Assembly (NCBI GenBank): GCA_023078555.1
Contig: CM041197.1
Coordinates: 12,240,002 to 12,304,001, forward strand
Direction of reading: 5' to 3'
Source of the DNA: Ulva prolifera
Lineage: Eukaryota > Chlorophyta > Ulvophyceae > Ulvales > Ulvaceae
Length of the DNA stretch: 64,000 nucleotides
Of the stretch, positions 1 through 11,517 are shown piece after piece (within the stretch, counting starts at the first letter, position 1; each line of letters starts with the position of its first letter). The notes under the pieces are model-generated. The model was not told where the DNA came from. It worked only from the letters and a program-made list of their open reading frames with translations, and made no database searches. The position numbers and the translations under genes were made by a program.

Positions 1-1153
1 TAAATGCTAGAAGAGACCAGCTCCTTCGTTTCATGACAGATGTATGAGGCTACGGAGCATGCGTGTGCTGCTGAGGTGCACCTGTGGGCACTGTAATTTG
101 GATGCGGAAAACGATCGAATCATCAAAATCTGAGCATGCGGTGCTGTTCGGAACATGCATAAATGCTAGAATACACCATTTCCGTCGTTTCTGTGACAGA
201 TGTATGAGGCTACGGAGCATGCGTGTGCTGCTGAGGTGCACCTGTGGGCACTGTAATTTGGATGCGGAAAACGATCGAATCATCAAAATCTGAGGATGCA
301 GTGCTGTTCGGAACATGCAGTAATGCTAGAATACTCCAGCTCCGTCGTTTCCATGACAGATGTAAGAGGCTAAGGTGCGTGCGCGTCCTGATGAGGTGCA
401 CTAGTGCTGCTGAGGTGCACCTGTGGGCACTGTAATCTGGATGCGGAAAACGATCGAATCATCAAAATCTGAGCATGCAGTGCTGTTCGGAACATGTATA
501 AATGCTAGAAGAGACCAGCTCCTTCGTTTCCATGACAGATGTATGAGGCTACGGAGCATGCGTGTGCTGCTGAGGTGCACCTGTGGGCACTGTAATTTGG
601 ATGCGGAAAACGATCGAATCATCAAAATCTGAGCATGCGGTGCTGTTCGGAACATGCATAAATGCTAGAATACACCATTTCCGTCGTTTCTGTGACAGAT
701 GTATGAGGCTACGGAGCATGCGTGTGCTGCTGAGGTGCACCTGTGGGCACTGTAATTTGGATGCGGAAAACGATCGAATCATCAAAATCTGAGGATGCAG
801 TGCTGTTCGGAACATGCAGTAATGCTAGAATACTCCAGCTCCGTCGTTTCCATGACAGATGTAAGAGGCTAGAGGTGCGTGCGCGTCCTGATGAGGTGCA
901 CTAGTGCTGCTGAGGTGCACCCTGTGGGCACTGTAATCTGGATGCGGAAAACGATCGAATCATCAAAATCTGAGCATGCAGTGCTGTTCGGAACATGTAT
1001 AAATGCTAGAAGAGACCAGCTCCTTCGTTTCCATGACAGATGTATGAGGCTACGGAGCATGCGTGTGCTGCTGAGGTGCACCTGTGGGCACTGTAATTTG
1101 GATGCGGAAAACGATCGAATCATCAAAATCTGAGCATGCGGGTGCTGTTCGGA
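1..1153. repeat. Array segment left of the gap
   Basis: Monomers in register start at 84 (S1), 244 (L1), 423 (S2), 583 (S1), 743 (L1), about 924 (S2) and 1084 (cut by the gap). The recurring trio S1-L1-S2 gives a local period of 499 bp. A few one-base indels are present, for example an extra c near 903 and an extra g near 1141, so the consensus is slightly worse than in the right part of the window. Confidence 0.9.
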
Positions 1154-1535
1154 NNNNNNNNNNNNNNNNNNNNNNNNNNNNNNNNNNNNNNNNNNNNNNN
1201 NNNNNNNNNNNNNNNNNNNNNNNNNNNNNNNNNNNNNNNNNNNNNNNNNNNNNNNNNNNNNNNNNNNNNNNNNNNNNNNNNNNNNNNNNNNNNNNNNNNN
1301 NNNNNNNNNNNNNNNNNNNNNNNNNNNNNNNNNNNNNNNNNNNNNNNNNNNNNNNNNNNNNNNNNNNNNNNNNNNNNNNNNNNNNNNNNNNNNNNNNNNN
1401 NNNNNNNNNNNNNNNNNNNNNNNNNNNNNNNNNNNNNNNNNNNNNNNNNNNNNNNNNNNNNNNNNNNNNNNNNNNNNNNNNNNNNNNNNNNNNNNNNNNN
1501 NNNNNNNNNNNNNNNNNNNNNNNNNNNNNNNNNNN
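1154..1535. other. Assembly gap (382 N)
   Basis: A run of 382 unknown bases lies inside the array. Satellite of the same type and orientation flanks it on both sides. Monomer phase does not carry across: the last start before the gap is 1084 and the implied next start after it is 1517, a distance of 433 bp. No sum of 160s and 179s gives 433 (320, 339 and 358 for two monomers, 480 or more for three). The written gap length is therefore probably an estimate. Confidence 0.97.
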
Positions 1536-4500
1536 TGCGGAAAACGATCGAATCATCAAAATCTGAGCATGCAGTGCTGTTCGGAACATGCATAATGCTA
1601 AAATACACCATTTCCGTCGTTTCTGTGACAGATGTATGAGGCTACGGAGCATGCGTGTGGCTGCTAGGCACCTTTGGGCACTGTATTTGGATGCGGAAAA
1701 CGATGGAATCATCAAATCTAGCATGCGGTGCTGTTCGGAACATGCATAAATGCTAGAATACACCATTTCCGTCGTTTCTTGTGACAGATGTATGAGGCTA
1801 CGGAGCATGCGTGTGCTGCTGAGGTGCACCTGTGGGCACTGTAATTTGGATGCGGAACACGATCGAATCATCAAATCTGAGGATTGCAGTGCTGTTCGAC
1901 ATGCTTAATGCTAGAATACTCCAGCTCCGTCGTTTCCATGACAGATTAAGAGGCTAGGTGCGTGCGCGTCCTGCTGAGGTGCACTTGTGCTGCTGAGGTG
2001 CACCTGTGGGCACTGTAATTTGGGTGCGGAAAACGATCGAATCATCAAAATCTGAGCATGCAGTGCTGTTTCGGAACATGCATAATGCTAGAATACACCA
2101 TTTCCGTCGTTTCTGTGACAGATGTATGAGGCTACGGAGCATGCGTGTGCTGCTGGGAGGTGCACCTGTGGGCACTGTAATCTGGATGCGGAAAACGATC
2201 GAATCATCCAAAATCTGAGGCATGCAGTGCTGTTTCGGAACATGCAGTTAGTAATGCTAAGAATAGATCAGCCTCCGTCGTTCCATGACAGCGGTAAGAG
2301 CTAAGGGAGTGGGTCCTGACTGAGGCATGCAATAGTGCTGCTGAGGTGCACCTGTGGGCACTGTAATTTGGATGCGGAAACGAGTCGAATCATCAAAATC
2401 TGAGCATGCGGTGCTGTTTCGGACATGCATAAATGCTAGAATACACCATTTCCGTCCGTTTCTGTGGACAGATGTATGAGGGCTACGGAGCATGCGTGTG
2501 CTGCTGAGGTGCACCTGTGGGCACGGTAAAGTTGGATGCGGAGAAAACGAATCGAATCATCAAAATCTGAGGATGACAGTGCTGTTCGGAACATGCAGTA
2601 ATGCTAGAATACTCCAGCTCCGTCGTTTCCATGACAGTGTAAGAGGCTAAGGTGCGTGCGCGTCCTGATTGAGGTGCACTAGTGCTGCTGAGGTGCACCT
2701 GTGGGCACTGTAATCTGGATGCGGAAAACGATCGAATCATCAAAATCTGAGCATGCAGTGCTGTTCGGAACATGTATAAATGCTAGAAAGAGACCAGCTC
2801 CTTCGTTTCCATGACAGATGTATGAGGCTACGGAGCATGCGTGTGCTGCTGAGGTGCACCTGTGGGCACTGTAATTTGGATGCGGAAACGATCGAATCAT
2901 CAAAATCTGAGCATGCGGTGCTGTTCGGAACATGCATAAATGCTAGAATACACCATTTCCGTCGTTTCTGTGACAGATGTATGAGGCTACGGAGCAATGC
3001 GTGTGCTGCTGAGGTGCACCTGTGGGCACTGTAAGTTTGGATGCGGAAAACGATCGAATCATCAAAATCTGAGGATGCAGTGCTGTTCGGAACATGCAGT
3101 AATGCTAGAAGACTCCAGCTCCGTCGTTTCCATGACAGATGTAAGAGGCTAAGGTGCGTGCGCGTCCTGATGAGGTGCACTATTGGCTGCTGAGGGTGCA
3201 CCTGTGGGCACTGTAATCTGGATGCGGAAAACGATCCGAATCATCAAAATCTGAGCATGCAGTGCTGTTCGGAACATGTATAAATGCTAGAAGAGACCAG
3301 CTCCTTCGTTTCCATGACAGATGTAAGAGGCTACGGAGCATGCGTGTGCTGCTGAGGTGCACCTGTGGGCACTGTAATTTGGATGCGGAAAACGATCGAA
3401 TCATCAAAATCTGAGCATGCGGTGCCTGTTCGGAACATGCATAAATGCTAGAATACACCATTTCCGTCGTTTCTGTGACAGATGTATGAGGCTACGGAGC
3501 ATGCGTGTGCTGCTGAGGTGCACCTGTGGGCACTGTAATTTGGATGCGGAAAACGATCGAATCAATCAAAATCTGAGGATGCAGTGCTGTTCGGAACATG
3601 CAGTAATGCTAGAATACTCCAGGCTCCGTCGTTTCCATGACAGATGTAAGAGGCTAAGGTGCGTGCGCCGTCCTGATGAGGTGCACTAGTGCTGGCTGAG
3701 GTGCACCTGTGGGCACTGTAATTTGGATGCGGAAAACGATCGAATCATCAAAATCTGAGCATGCAGTGCTGTTCGGAACATGTATAAATGCTAGAAGAGA
3801 CCAGCTCCTTCGTTTCCATGGGACAATGTATGAGGCTACGGAGCATGCGTGTGCTGCTGAGGTGCACCTGTGGGCACTGTAATTTGGATGCGGAAAACGA
3901 TCGAATCATCAAAAATCTGAGCATGCGGTGCTGTTCGGAACATGCATAAATGCTAGAATAACCATTTCCGTCGTTTCTGTGACAGATGTATGAGGCTACG
4001 GAGCATGCGTGTGCTGCTGAGGTGCACCTGTGGGCACTGTAATTTGGAGCGGAAAAACGATCGAATCATCAAAATCTGAGGATGCAGTTGCTGTTCGGAA
4101 CATTGCAGTAATGCTAGAATACTCCAGCTCCGTCGTTTCCATGACAGATGTAAGAGGCTAAGGTGCGTGCGCGTCCTGATGAGGTGCCACTAGTGCTGCT
4201 GAGGTGCACCTGTGGGCACTGTAATTGGATGCGGAAAACGATTCGAATCATCAAATCTGAGCATGCAGTGCTGTTCGGAACCATGCTATAACTGCTAGAA
4301 TACCAGCCATTCCGGTTCCATGTGACAGGATGTATGAGGCTACGGAGCATGCGTGTGCTGCTTGAGGTTTGCCAACCTGTGGGCACTGTAATTGGATGCG
4401 GAAACGATTCGGAATCATCATAAATCTGAGGCATGCAGGTGCTGTTCGGGAACATGCATAAATGCAGAATACCACCATTTCCGTCGTTTCTGCTGACAGA

Positions 4501-7500
4501 TGTATGAGGCTACGGAGCATGCGTGTGCTGCTGAGGTGCACCTGTGGGCACTGTAATTTGGTGCGGAAAACGATCGAATCATCAAAATCTGAGCATGCAG
4601 TGCTGTTCGGAACAGCATAAATGCTAGAATATCACCAGCTCCGTCGTTCCATGGACAGATGTATGAGGCTACGGAGCATGCGTGTGCTGCTGAGGTGCAC
4701 CTGTGGGCACTGTAATTTGGATGCGGAAACGATCGAATCATCAAATCTGAGATGCAGTGCTGTTCGGAACATGTATAAATGCTAGAAGAACCGCTCCTTC
4801 GTTTCCATGACAGATGTATGAGGCTACGGAGCATGCGTGTGCTGCGAGGTGCACCTGTTGGGCACTGTAATTTGGATGCGGAAAACGATCGAATCATCAC
4901 AAATCTGAGCATGCGGTGCTGTTCGGAAACATGCATAAATGCTAGAATACACCCATTCCGTCATTTCTGTGACAGATGTATGAGGCTACGGAGCATGCGT
5001 GTGCTGCTGAGGTGCACCTGTGGCACTGTAATTTGGATGCGGAAAACGATCGAATCATCAAAATCTGAGATGCAGTGCTGTTCGGAACATGCAGTTGCTA
5101 GAATACTCCAGCTCCGTCGTTTCCATGACAGATGTAAGAGGCTAAGGTGCGTGCGCGTCCTGATGAGGTGCACTAGTGCTGCTGAGGTGCACCTGTGGGC
5201 ACTGTAAATCTGGATGCGGAAAACGATCGAATCATCAAAATCTGAGCATGCAGTGCTGTTCGGAACATGTATAACTGCTAGAAAGACCAGCTCCTTCGTT
5301 TCCATGACAGATGTATGAGGCTACGGAGCATGCGTGTGCTGCTGAGGTGCACCTGTGGGCACTGTAATTTGGATGCGGAAAACGATCGAATCATCAAAAT
5401 CTGAGCATGCAGTGCTGTTCGGAACATGCATAATGCTAGAAGACACCATTTCCGTTCGTTTCATGTGACAGATGTATGAGGCTACGGAGCATGCGTGTGC
5501 TGCTGAGGTGCACCTGTGGGCACTGTAATTTGGATGCGGAAAACGATCGAATCATCAAAATCTGAGCATGCAGTGCTGTTCGGAACATGCATAAATGCTA
5601 GAATACTACCAGCTCCGTCGTTTCTGTGACAGATGTATGAGGCTACGGAGCATGCGTGGTGCTGCTGAGGTGCACCTGTGGGCACTGTAATTTGGATGCG
5701 GAAAACGATCGAATCATCAAATCTGAGATGCAGTGCTGTCGAACATGCATAATGCTAGAATACTCCAGCTCCGTCGTTTCCATGACAGATGTAAGAGGCT
5801 AAGGGCGTGCGCGTCCTGATGAGGTGCACTAGTGCTGCTGAGGTGCACCTGTGGGCACTGTAATTTGGATGCGGAAAACGATCGAATCATCAAAATCTGA
5901 GGCATGCAGTGCTGTTCGGAACATGTATTAATGCTAGAATACACCATTTCCGTCGTTTCCTAGTGACAGATGTATGAGGCTACGGAGCATGCGTGTGCTG
6001 CTGAGGTGCACCTGTGGGCACTGTAATTTGGATGCGGAAACGATCGAATCATCAAAATCTGAGCATGCGGTGCTGTTCGGAACATGCATAAATGCTAGAA
6101 TACACCATTTCCGTCGTTTCTGTGACAGATGTATGAGGCTACGGAGCATGCGTGTGCTGCTGAGGTGCACCTGTGGGCACTGTAATTTGGATGCGGAAAA
6201 ACGATCGAATCATCAAAATCTGAGGATGCAGTGCTGTCGGAACATGCAGTAATGCTAGAATACTCCAGCTCCGTCGTTTCCATGACAGATGTAAGAGGCT
6301 AAGGTGCGTGCGCGTCCTGATGAGGTGCACTAGTGCTGCTGAGGTGCACCTGTGGGCACTGTAATCTGGATGCGGAAAACGATCGAATCATCAAAATCTG
6401 AGCATGCAGTGCTGTTCGGAACATGCATAAATGCTAGAAGAGACCAGCTCCGTCGTTTCATGGACAGATGTATGAGGCTACGGAGCATGCGTGTGCTGCT
6501 GAGGTGCACCTGTGGGCACTGTAATTTGGATGCGGAAAACGATCGAATCATCAAAATCTGAGGATGCAGTGCTGTTCGGAACATGCAGTAATGCTAGAAT
6601 ACTACCAGCTCCGTCGTTTCCATGTGACAGATGTATGAGGCTAAGGCGTGCGCGTCCTGATGAGGTGCACTAGTGCTGCTGAGGTGCACCTGTGGGCACT
6701 GTAATTTGGATGCGGAAAACGATCGAATCATCAAAATCTGAGCATGCAGTGCTGTTCGGAACATGCATAAATGCTAGAAGACACCAGCTCCGTCGTTTCC
6801 ATGACAGATGTATGAGGCTACGGAGCATGCGTGTGCTGCTGAGGTGCACCTGTGGGCACTGTAATTTGGATGCGGAAAACGATCGAATCATCAAATCTGA
6901 GGATGCAGTGCTGTTCGGAACATGCATAAATGCTAGAATACACCATTTCCGTCGTTTCTGTGACAGATGTATGAGGCTACGGAGCATGCGTGTGCTGCTG
7001 AGGTGCACCTGTGGGCACTGTAATTTGGATGCGGAAAACGATCGAATCATTCAAAATCTGAGCATGCAGTGCTGTTCGGAACATGCATAAATGCTAGAAT
7101 ACACCATTTCCGTCGTTTCTGTGACAGATGTATGAGGCTACGGAGCATGCGTGTGCTGCTGAGGTGCACCTGTGGGCACTGTAATTTGGATGCGGAAAAC
7201 GATCGAATCATCAAAATCTGAGCATGCAGTGCTGTTCGGAACATGTATAATGCTAGAATAGACCAGCTCCTTCGTTTCCATGACAGATGTAATGAGGCTA
7301 CGGAGCATGCGTGTGCTGCTGAGTGCACCTGTGGGCACTGTAATTTGGATGCGGAAAACGATCGAATCATCAAAATCTGAGGATGCAGTGCTGTTCGGAA
7401 CATGCAGTAATGCTAGAAATACCAGCTCCGTCGTTCCATGACAGATGTAAGAGGCTAAGGTGCGTGCGCGTCCTGATGAGGTGCACTAGTGCTGCTGAGG

Positions 7501-7667
7501 TTGCACCTGTGGGCACTGTAATTGGATGCGGAAAACGATCGAATCATCAAAATCTGAGCATGCGGTGCTATTCAGAACATGCATAAATGCTAGAATACAC
7601 CATTTCCGTCGTTTCTGTGACAGATGTATGAGGCTACGGAGCATGCGTGTGCTGCTGAGGTGCACCT
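1536..7667. repeat. Low-quality array segment, indel-rich
   Basis: The same S1, S2 and L monomers are recognisable, but one-base insertions and deletions break most of them. They are densest at about 1,650-2,600 and 4,230-4,850. Several motifs look like two monomer types merged, such as catgtgacag (a mix of catgacag and ctgtgacag) near 4,318, 5,460 and 6,620, and actaccag (a mix of actccag and acaccat) near 5,605 and 6,601. I read this as unpolished or collapsed long-read consensus rather than old decayed satellite, because the errors are mostly indels while the base identities stay close to the clean monomers. Confidence 0.85.
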
Positions 7668-10020
7668 GTGGGCACTGTAATTTGGATGCGGAAAACGATC
7701 GAATCATCAAAATCTGAGGATGCAGTGCTGTTCGGAACATGCAGTAATGCTAGAATACTCCAGCTCCGTCGTTTCCATGACAGATGTAAGAGGCTAAGGT
7801 GCGTGCGCGTCCTGATGAGGTGCACTAGTGCTGCTGAGGTGCACCTGTGGGCACTGTAATTGGATGCGGAAAACGATCGAATCATCAAAATCTGAGCATG
7901 CAGTGCTGTTCGGAACATGTATAAATGCTAGAAGAGACCAGCTCCGTCGTTTCCATGACAGATGTATGAGGCTACGGAGCATGCGTGTGCTGCTGAGGTG
8001 CACCTGTGGGCACTGTAATTTGGATGCGGAAAACGATCGAATCATCAAAATCTGAGGATGCAGTGCTGTTCGGAACATGGCAGTAATGCTAGAATACTCC
8101 AGCTCCGTCGTTTCCATGACAGATGTAAGAGGCTAAGGTGCGTGCGCGTCCTGATGAGGTGCACTAGTGCTGCTGAGGTGCACCTGTGGGCACTGTAATT
8201 TGGATGCGGAAAACGATCGAATCATCAAAATCTGAGCATGCGGTGCTATTCAGAACATGCATAAATGCTAGAATACACCATTTCCGTCGTTTCCATGACA
8301 GATGTATGAGGCTACGGAGCATGCGTGTGCTGCTGAGGTGCACCTGTGGGCACTGTAATTTGGATGCGGAAAACGATCGAATCATCAAAATCTGAGGATG
8401 CAGTGCTGTTCGGAACATGCAGTAATGCTAGAATACTCCAGCTCCGTCGTTTCCATGACAGATGTAAGAGGCTAAGGTGCGTGCGCGTCCTGATGAGGTG
8501 CACTAGTGCTGCTGAGGTGCACCTGTGGGCACTGTAATCTGGATGCGGAAAACGATCGAATCATCAAAATCTGAGCATGCAGTGCTGTTCGGAACATGTA
8601 TAAATGCTAGAAGAGACCAGCTCCTTCGTTTCCATGACAGATGTATGAGGCTACGGAGCATGCGTGTGCTGCTGAGGTGCACCTGTGGGCACTGTAATTT
8701 GGATGCGGAAAACGATCGAATCATCAAAATCTGAGGATGCAGTGCTGTTCGGAACATGCATAAATGCTAGAATACACCATTTCCGTCGTTTCTGTGACAG
8801 ATGTATGAGGCTACGGAGCATGCGTGTGCTGCTGAGGTGCACCTGTGGGCACTGTAATTTGGATGCGGAAAACGATCGAATCATCAAAATCTGAGGATGC
8901 AGTGCTGTTCGGAACATGCAGTAATGCTAGAATACTCCAGCTCCGTCGTTTCCATGACAGATGTAAGAGGCTAAGGTGCGTGCGCGTCCTGATGAGGTGC
9001 ACTAGTGCTGCTGAGGTGCACCTGTGGGCACTGTAATCTGGATGCGGAAAACGATCGAATCATCAAAATCTGAGCATGCAGTGCTGTTCGGAACATGTAT
9101 AATGCTAGAAGAGACCATCTCCGTCGTTTCATGACAGATGTATGAGGCTACGGAGCATGCGTGTGCTGCTGAGGTGCACCTGTGGGCACTGTAATTTGGA
9201 TGCGGAAAACGATCGAATCATCAAAATCTGAGGCATGCAGGTGCTGTTCGGAACATGCATAAATGCTAGAATACACCATTTCCGTCGTTTCTGTGACAGA
9301 TGTATGAGGCTACGGAGCATGCGTGTGCTGCTGAGGTGCACCTGTGGGCACTGTAATTTGGATGCGGAAAACGATCGAATCATCAAAATCTGAGGATGCA
9401 GTGCTGTTCGGAACATGCAGTAATGCTAGAATACTCCAGCTCCGTCGTTTCCATGACAGATGTAGAGGCTAAGGTGCGTGCGCGTCCTGATGAGGTGCAC
9501 TTGTGCTGCTGAGGTGCACCTGTGGGCACTGTAATTTGGGTGCGGAAAACGATCGAATCATTAAAATCTGAGGATGCAGTGCTGTTCGGAACATGCATAA
9601 TGCTAGAATACACCATTTCCGTCGTTTCTGTGACAGATGTATGAGGCTACGGAGCATGCGTGTGCTGCTGAGGTGCACCTGTGGGCACTGTAATTTGGAT
9701 GCGGAAAACGATCGAATCATCAAAATCTGAGGATGCAGTGCTGTTCGGAACATGCATAAATGCTAGAATACACCATTTTCCGTCGTTTCTGTGACAGATG
9801 TATGAGGCTACGGAGCATGCGTGTGCTGCTGAGGTGCACCTGTGGGCACTGTAATTTGGATGCGGAAAACGATCGAATCATCAAAATCTGAGGATGCAGT
9901 GCTGTTCGGAACATGCAGTAATGCTAGAATACTCCAGCTCCGTCGTTTCCATGACAGATGTAAGAGGCTAAGGTGCGTGCGCGTCCTGATGAGGTGCACT
10001 AGTGCTGCTGAGGTGCACCT

Positions 10021-10180
10021 GTGGGCACTGTAATCTGGATGCGGAAAACGATCGAATCATCAAAATCTGAGCATGCGGTGCTATTCAGAACATGCATAAA
10101 TGCTAGAATACACCATTTCCGTCGTTTCTGTGACAGATGTATGAGGCTACGGAGCATGCGTGTGCTGCTGAGGTGCACCT
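10021..10180. repeat. Reference S1v monomer, 160 bp
   Basis: It is S1 except for gagcatgcggtgctattcagaac, in two overlapping parts: ctgttcgg is changed to ctattcag by two G-to-A changes. One change turns the CpG in ttcgg into CpA, as deamination would. The changes destroy the central gttcGgaac dyad. This type is confined to about 7.5-25.7 kb and is absent from the rest of the window, so it marks one amplification domain. Confidence 0.93.
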
Positions 10181-10519
10181 GTGGGCACTGTAATTTGGAT
10201 GCGGAAAACGATCGAATCATCAAAATCTGAGGATGCAGTGCTGTTCGGAACATGCAGTAATGCTAGAATACTCCAGCTCCGTCGTTTCCATGACAGATGT
10301 AAGAGGCTAAGGTGCGTGCGCGTCCTGATGAGGTGCACTAGTGCTGCTGAGGTGCACCTGTGGGCACTGTAATCTGGATGCGGAAAACGATCGAATCATC
10401 AAAATCTGAGCATGCAGTGCTGTTCGGAACATGTATAAATGCTAGAAGAGACCAGCTCCTTCGTTTCCATGACAGATGTATGAGGCTACGGAGCATGCGT
10501 GTGCTGCTGAGGTGCACCT

Positions 10520-10698
10520 GTGGGCACTGTAATTTGGATGCGGAAAACGATCGAATCATCAAAATCTGAGGATGCAGTGCTGTTCGGAACATGCAGTAAT
10601 GCTAGAATACTCCAGCTCCGTCGTTTCCATGACAGATGTAAGAGGCTAAGGTGCGTGCGCGTCCTGATGAGGTGCACTAGTGCTGCTGAGGTGCACCT
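10520..10698. repeat. Reference L1 monomer, 179 bp
   Basis: It has catgcagtaatgctag, atactccagctccgtcg, ccatgacag and a diverged end gtaagaggctaaggtgcg. It is 19 bp longer than S monomers because the segment ending gaggtgcac occurs twice in tandem, at 10,659-10,677 and 10,678-10,696. The two copies match at 15 of 19 positions. The second copy matches the single copy in short monomers at 17 of 19. Confidence 0.95.
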
Positions 10699-10858
10699 GT
10701 GGGCACTGTAATCTGGATGCGGAAAACGATCGAATCATCAAAATCTGAGCATGCAGTGCTGTTCGGAACATGTATAAATGCTAGAAGAGACCAGCTCCTT
10801 CGTTTCCATGACAGATGTATGAGGCTACGGAGCATGCGTGTGCTGCTGAGGTGCACCT
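10699..10858. repeat. Reference S2 monomer, 160 bp
   Basis: It usually begins gtgggcactgtaatctgg and is told from S1 by gagcatgcagtg, catgtataaatg and agaagagaccagctccttcg followed by ccatgacag. The 3' third is of short type (gtatgaggctacgg). It contains a TATAAA string at 10,773-10,778. S2 almost always follows an L1 monomer. Confidence 0.95.
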
Positions 10859-11018
10859 GTGGGCACTGTAATTTGGATGCGGAAAACGATCGAATCATCA
10901 AAATCTGAGCATGCGGTGCTGTTCGGAACATGCATAAATGCTAGAATACACCATTTCCGTCGTTTCTGTGACAGATGTATGAGGCTACGGAGCATGCGTG
11001 TGCTGCTGAGGTGCACCT

Positions 11019-11197
11019 GTGGGCACTGTAATTTGGATGCGGAAAACGATCGAATCATCAAAATCTGAGGATGCAGTGCTGTTCGGAACATGCATTAATG
11101 CTAGAATACTCCAGCTCCGTCGTTTCCATGACAGATGTAAGAGGCTAAGGTGCGTGCGCGTCCTGATGAGGTGCACTTGTGCTGCTGAGGTGCACCT
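11019..11197. repeat. Reference L2 monomer, 179 bp
   Basis: It is like L1 but has catgcattaatg instead of catgcagtaatg and cacttgtgctg instead of cactagtgctg. It is nearly always followed by an S1 monomer of the gggtgcgg / cattaaaat form. Later sub-forms have aataatccag instead of aatactccag (from 28.5 kb; also on L1 monomers) or cctgctgagg instead of cctgatgagg (31,339; 32,676; 35,989; 38,484). Confidence 0.94.
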
Positions 11198-11357
11198 GTG
11201 GGCACTGTAATTTGGGTGCGGAAAACGATCGAATCATTAAAATCTGAGGATGCAGTGCTGTTCGGAACATGCATTAATGCTAGAATACACCATTTCCGTC
11301 GTTTCTGTGACAGATGTATGAGGCTACGGAGCATGCGTGTGCTGCTGAGGTGCACCT

Positions 11358-11517
11358 GTGGGCACTGTAATTTGGATGCGGAAAACGATCGAATCATCAA
11401 AATCTGAGGATGCAGTGCTGTTCGGAACATGCATAAATGCTAGAATACACCATTTCCGTCGTTTCTGTGACAGATGTATGAGGCTACGGAGCATGCGTGT
11501 GCTGCTGAGGTGCACCT
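11358..11517. repeat. Reference S1 monomer, 160 bp
   Basis: This is a typical short monomer. In order it has gtgggcactg, taatttggatgcgg, aaaacgatcgaatcatc, tgaggatgcagtgctg, the dyad gttcggaac, catgcataaatgctag, aatacaccatttccg, ttctgtgacag, gtatgaggctacgg, then gcatgcgtgtgctgctgag and gtgcacct. Minor forms have gagcatgcgg or gagcatgcag instead of gaggatgcag, or gggtgcgg with cattaaaat instead of ggatgcgg with catcaaaat. S1 is the commonest class in the window. Confidence 0.95.

Larger units (their letters stand above)
7668..10698. repeat. Array segment, transition to clean sequence
   Basis: Monomers run L1 (7,668), S2, L1, S1v (8,186), L1 (8,346), S2, S1, L1, S2-like, a 162-bp S1 near 9,183 with aggcatgcaggtg, L1, S1, S1, then L1 (9,842), S1v (10,021), L1 (10,181), S2 (10,360), L1 (10,520). 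Scattered indels persist to about 9,780 and become rare after that. The S1v type (ctattcagaac) first appears just left of this segment, near 7,568. The monomer at 8,186-8,345 joins an S1 left half to a ccatgacag right half and may be a chimera or a consensus blend. Confidence 0.85.

Noticed and set aside
1050-1874. Long open frames crossing 1,154-1,535
   Set aside because: Most of their length is unknown bases, so the apparent openness has no meaning.
1536-7667. Ancient degenerate satellite flank at the array edge
   Set aside because: Aged satellites accumulate substitutions. Here the differences are mainly one-base indels and blended motifs next to a gap, which fits consensus error better.
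10773-10778. TATA box in S2 monomers
   Set aside because: TATAAA arises from one base difference from S1 (catgcataaatg). There is no gene downstream and no other promoter element, so the match is probably chance.
11410-11434. CENP-B box at ttcggaacatgca
   Set aside because: The core needs TTCG, an A and CGGG at set positions. The TTCG, A and first C fit, but the final GGG does not. The reverse strand offers no better match, so I do not call a CENP-B box.
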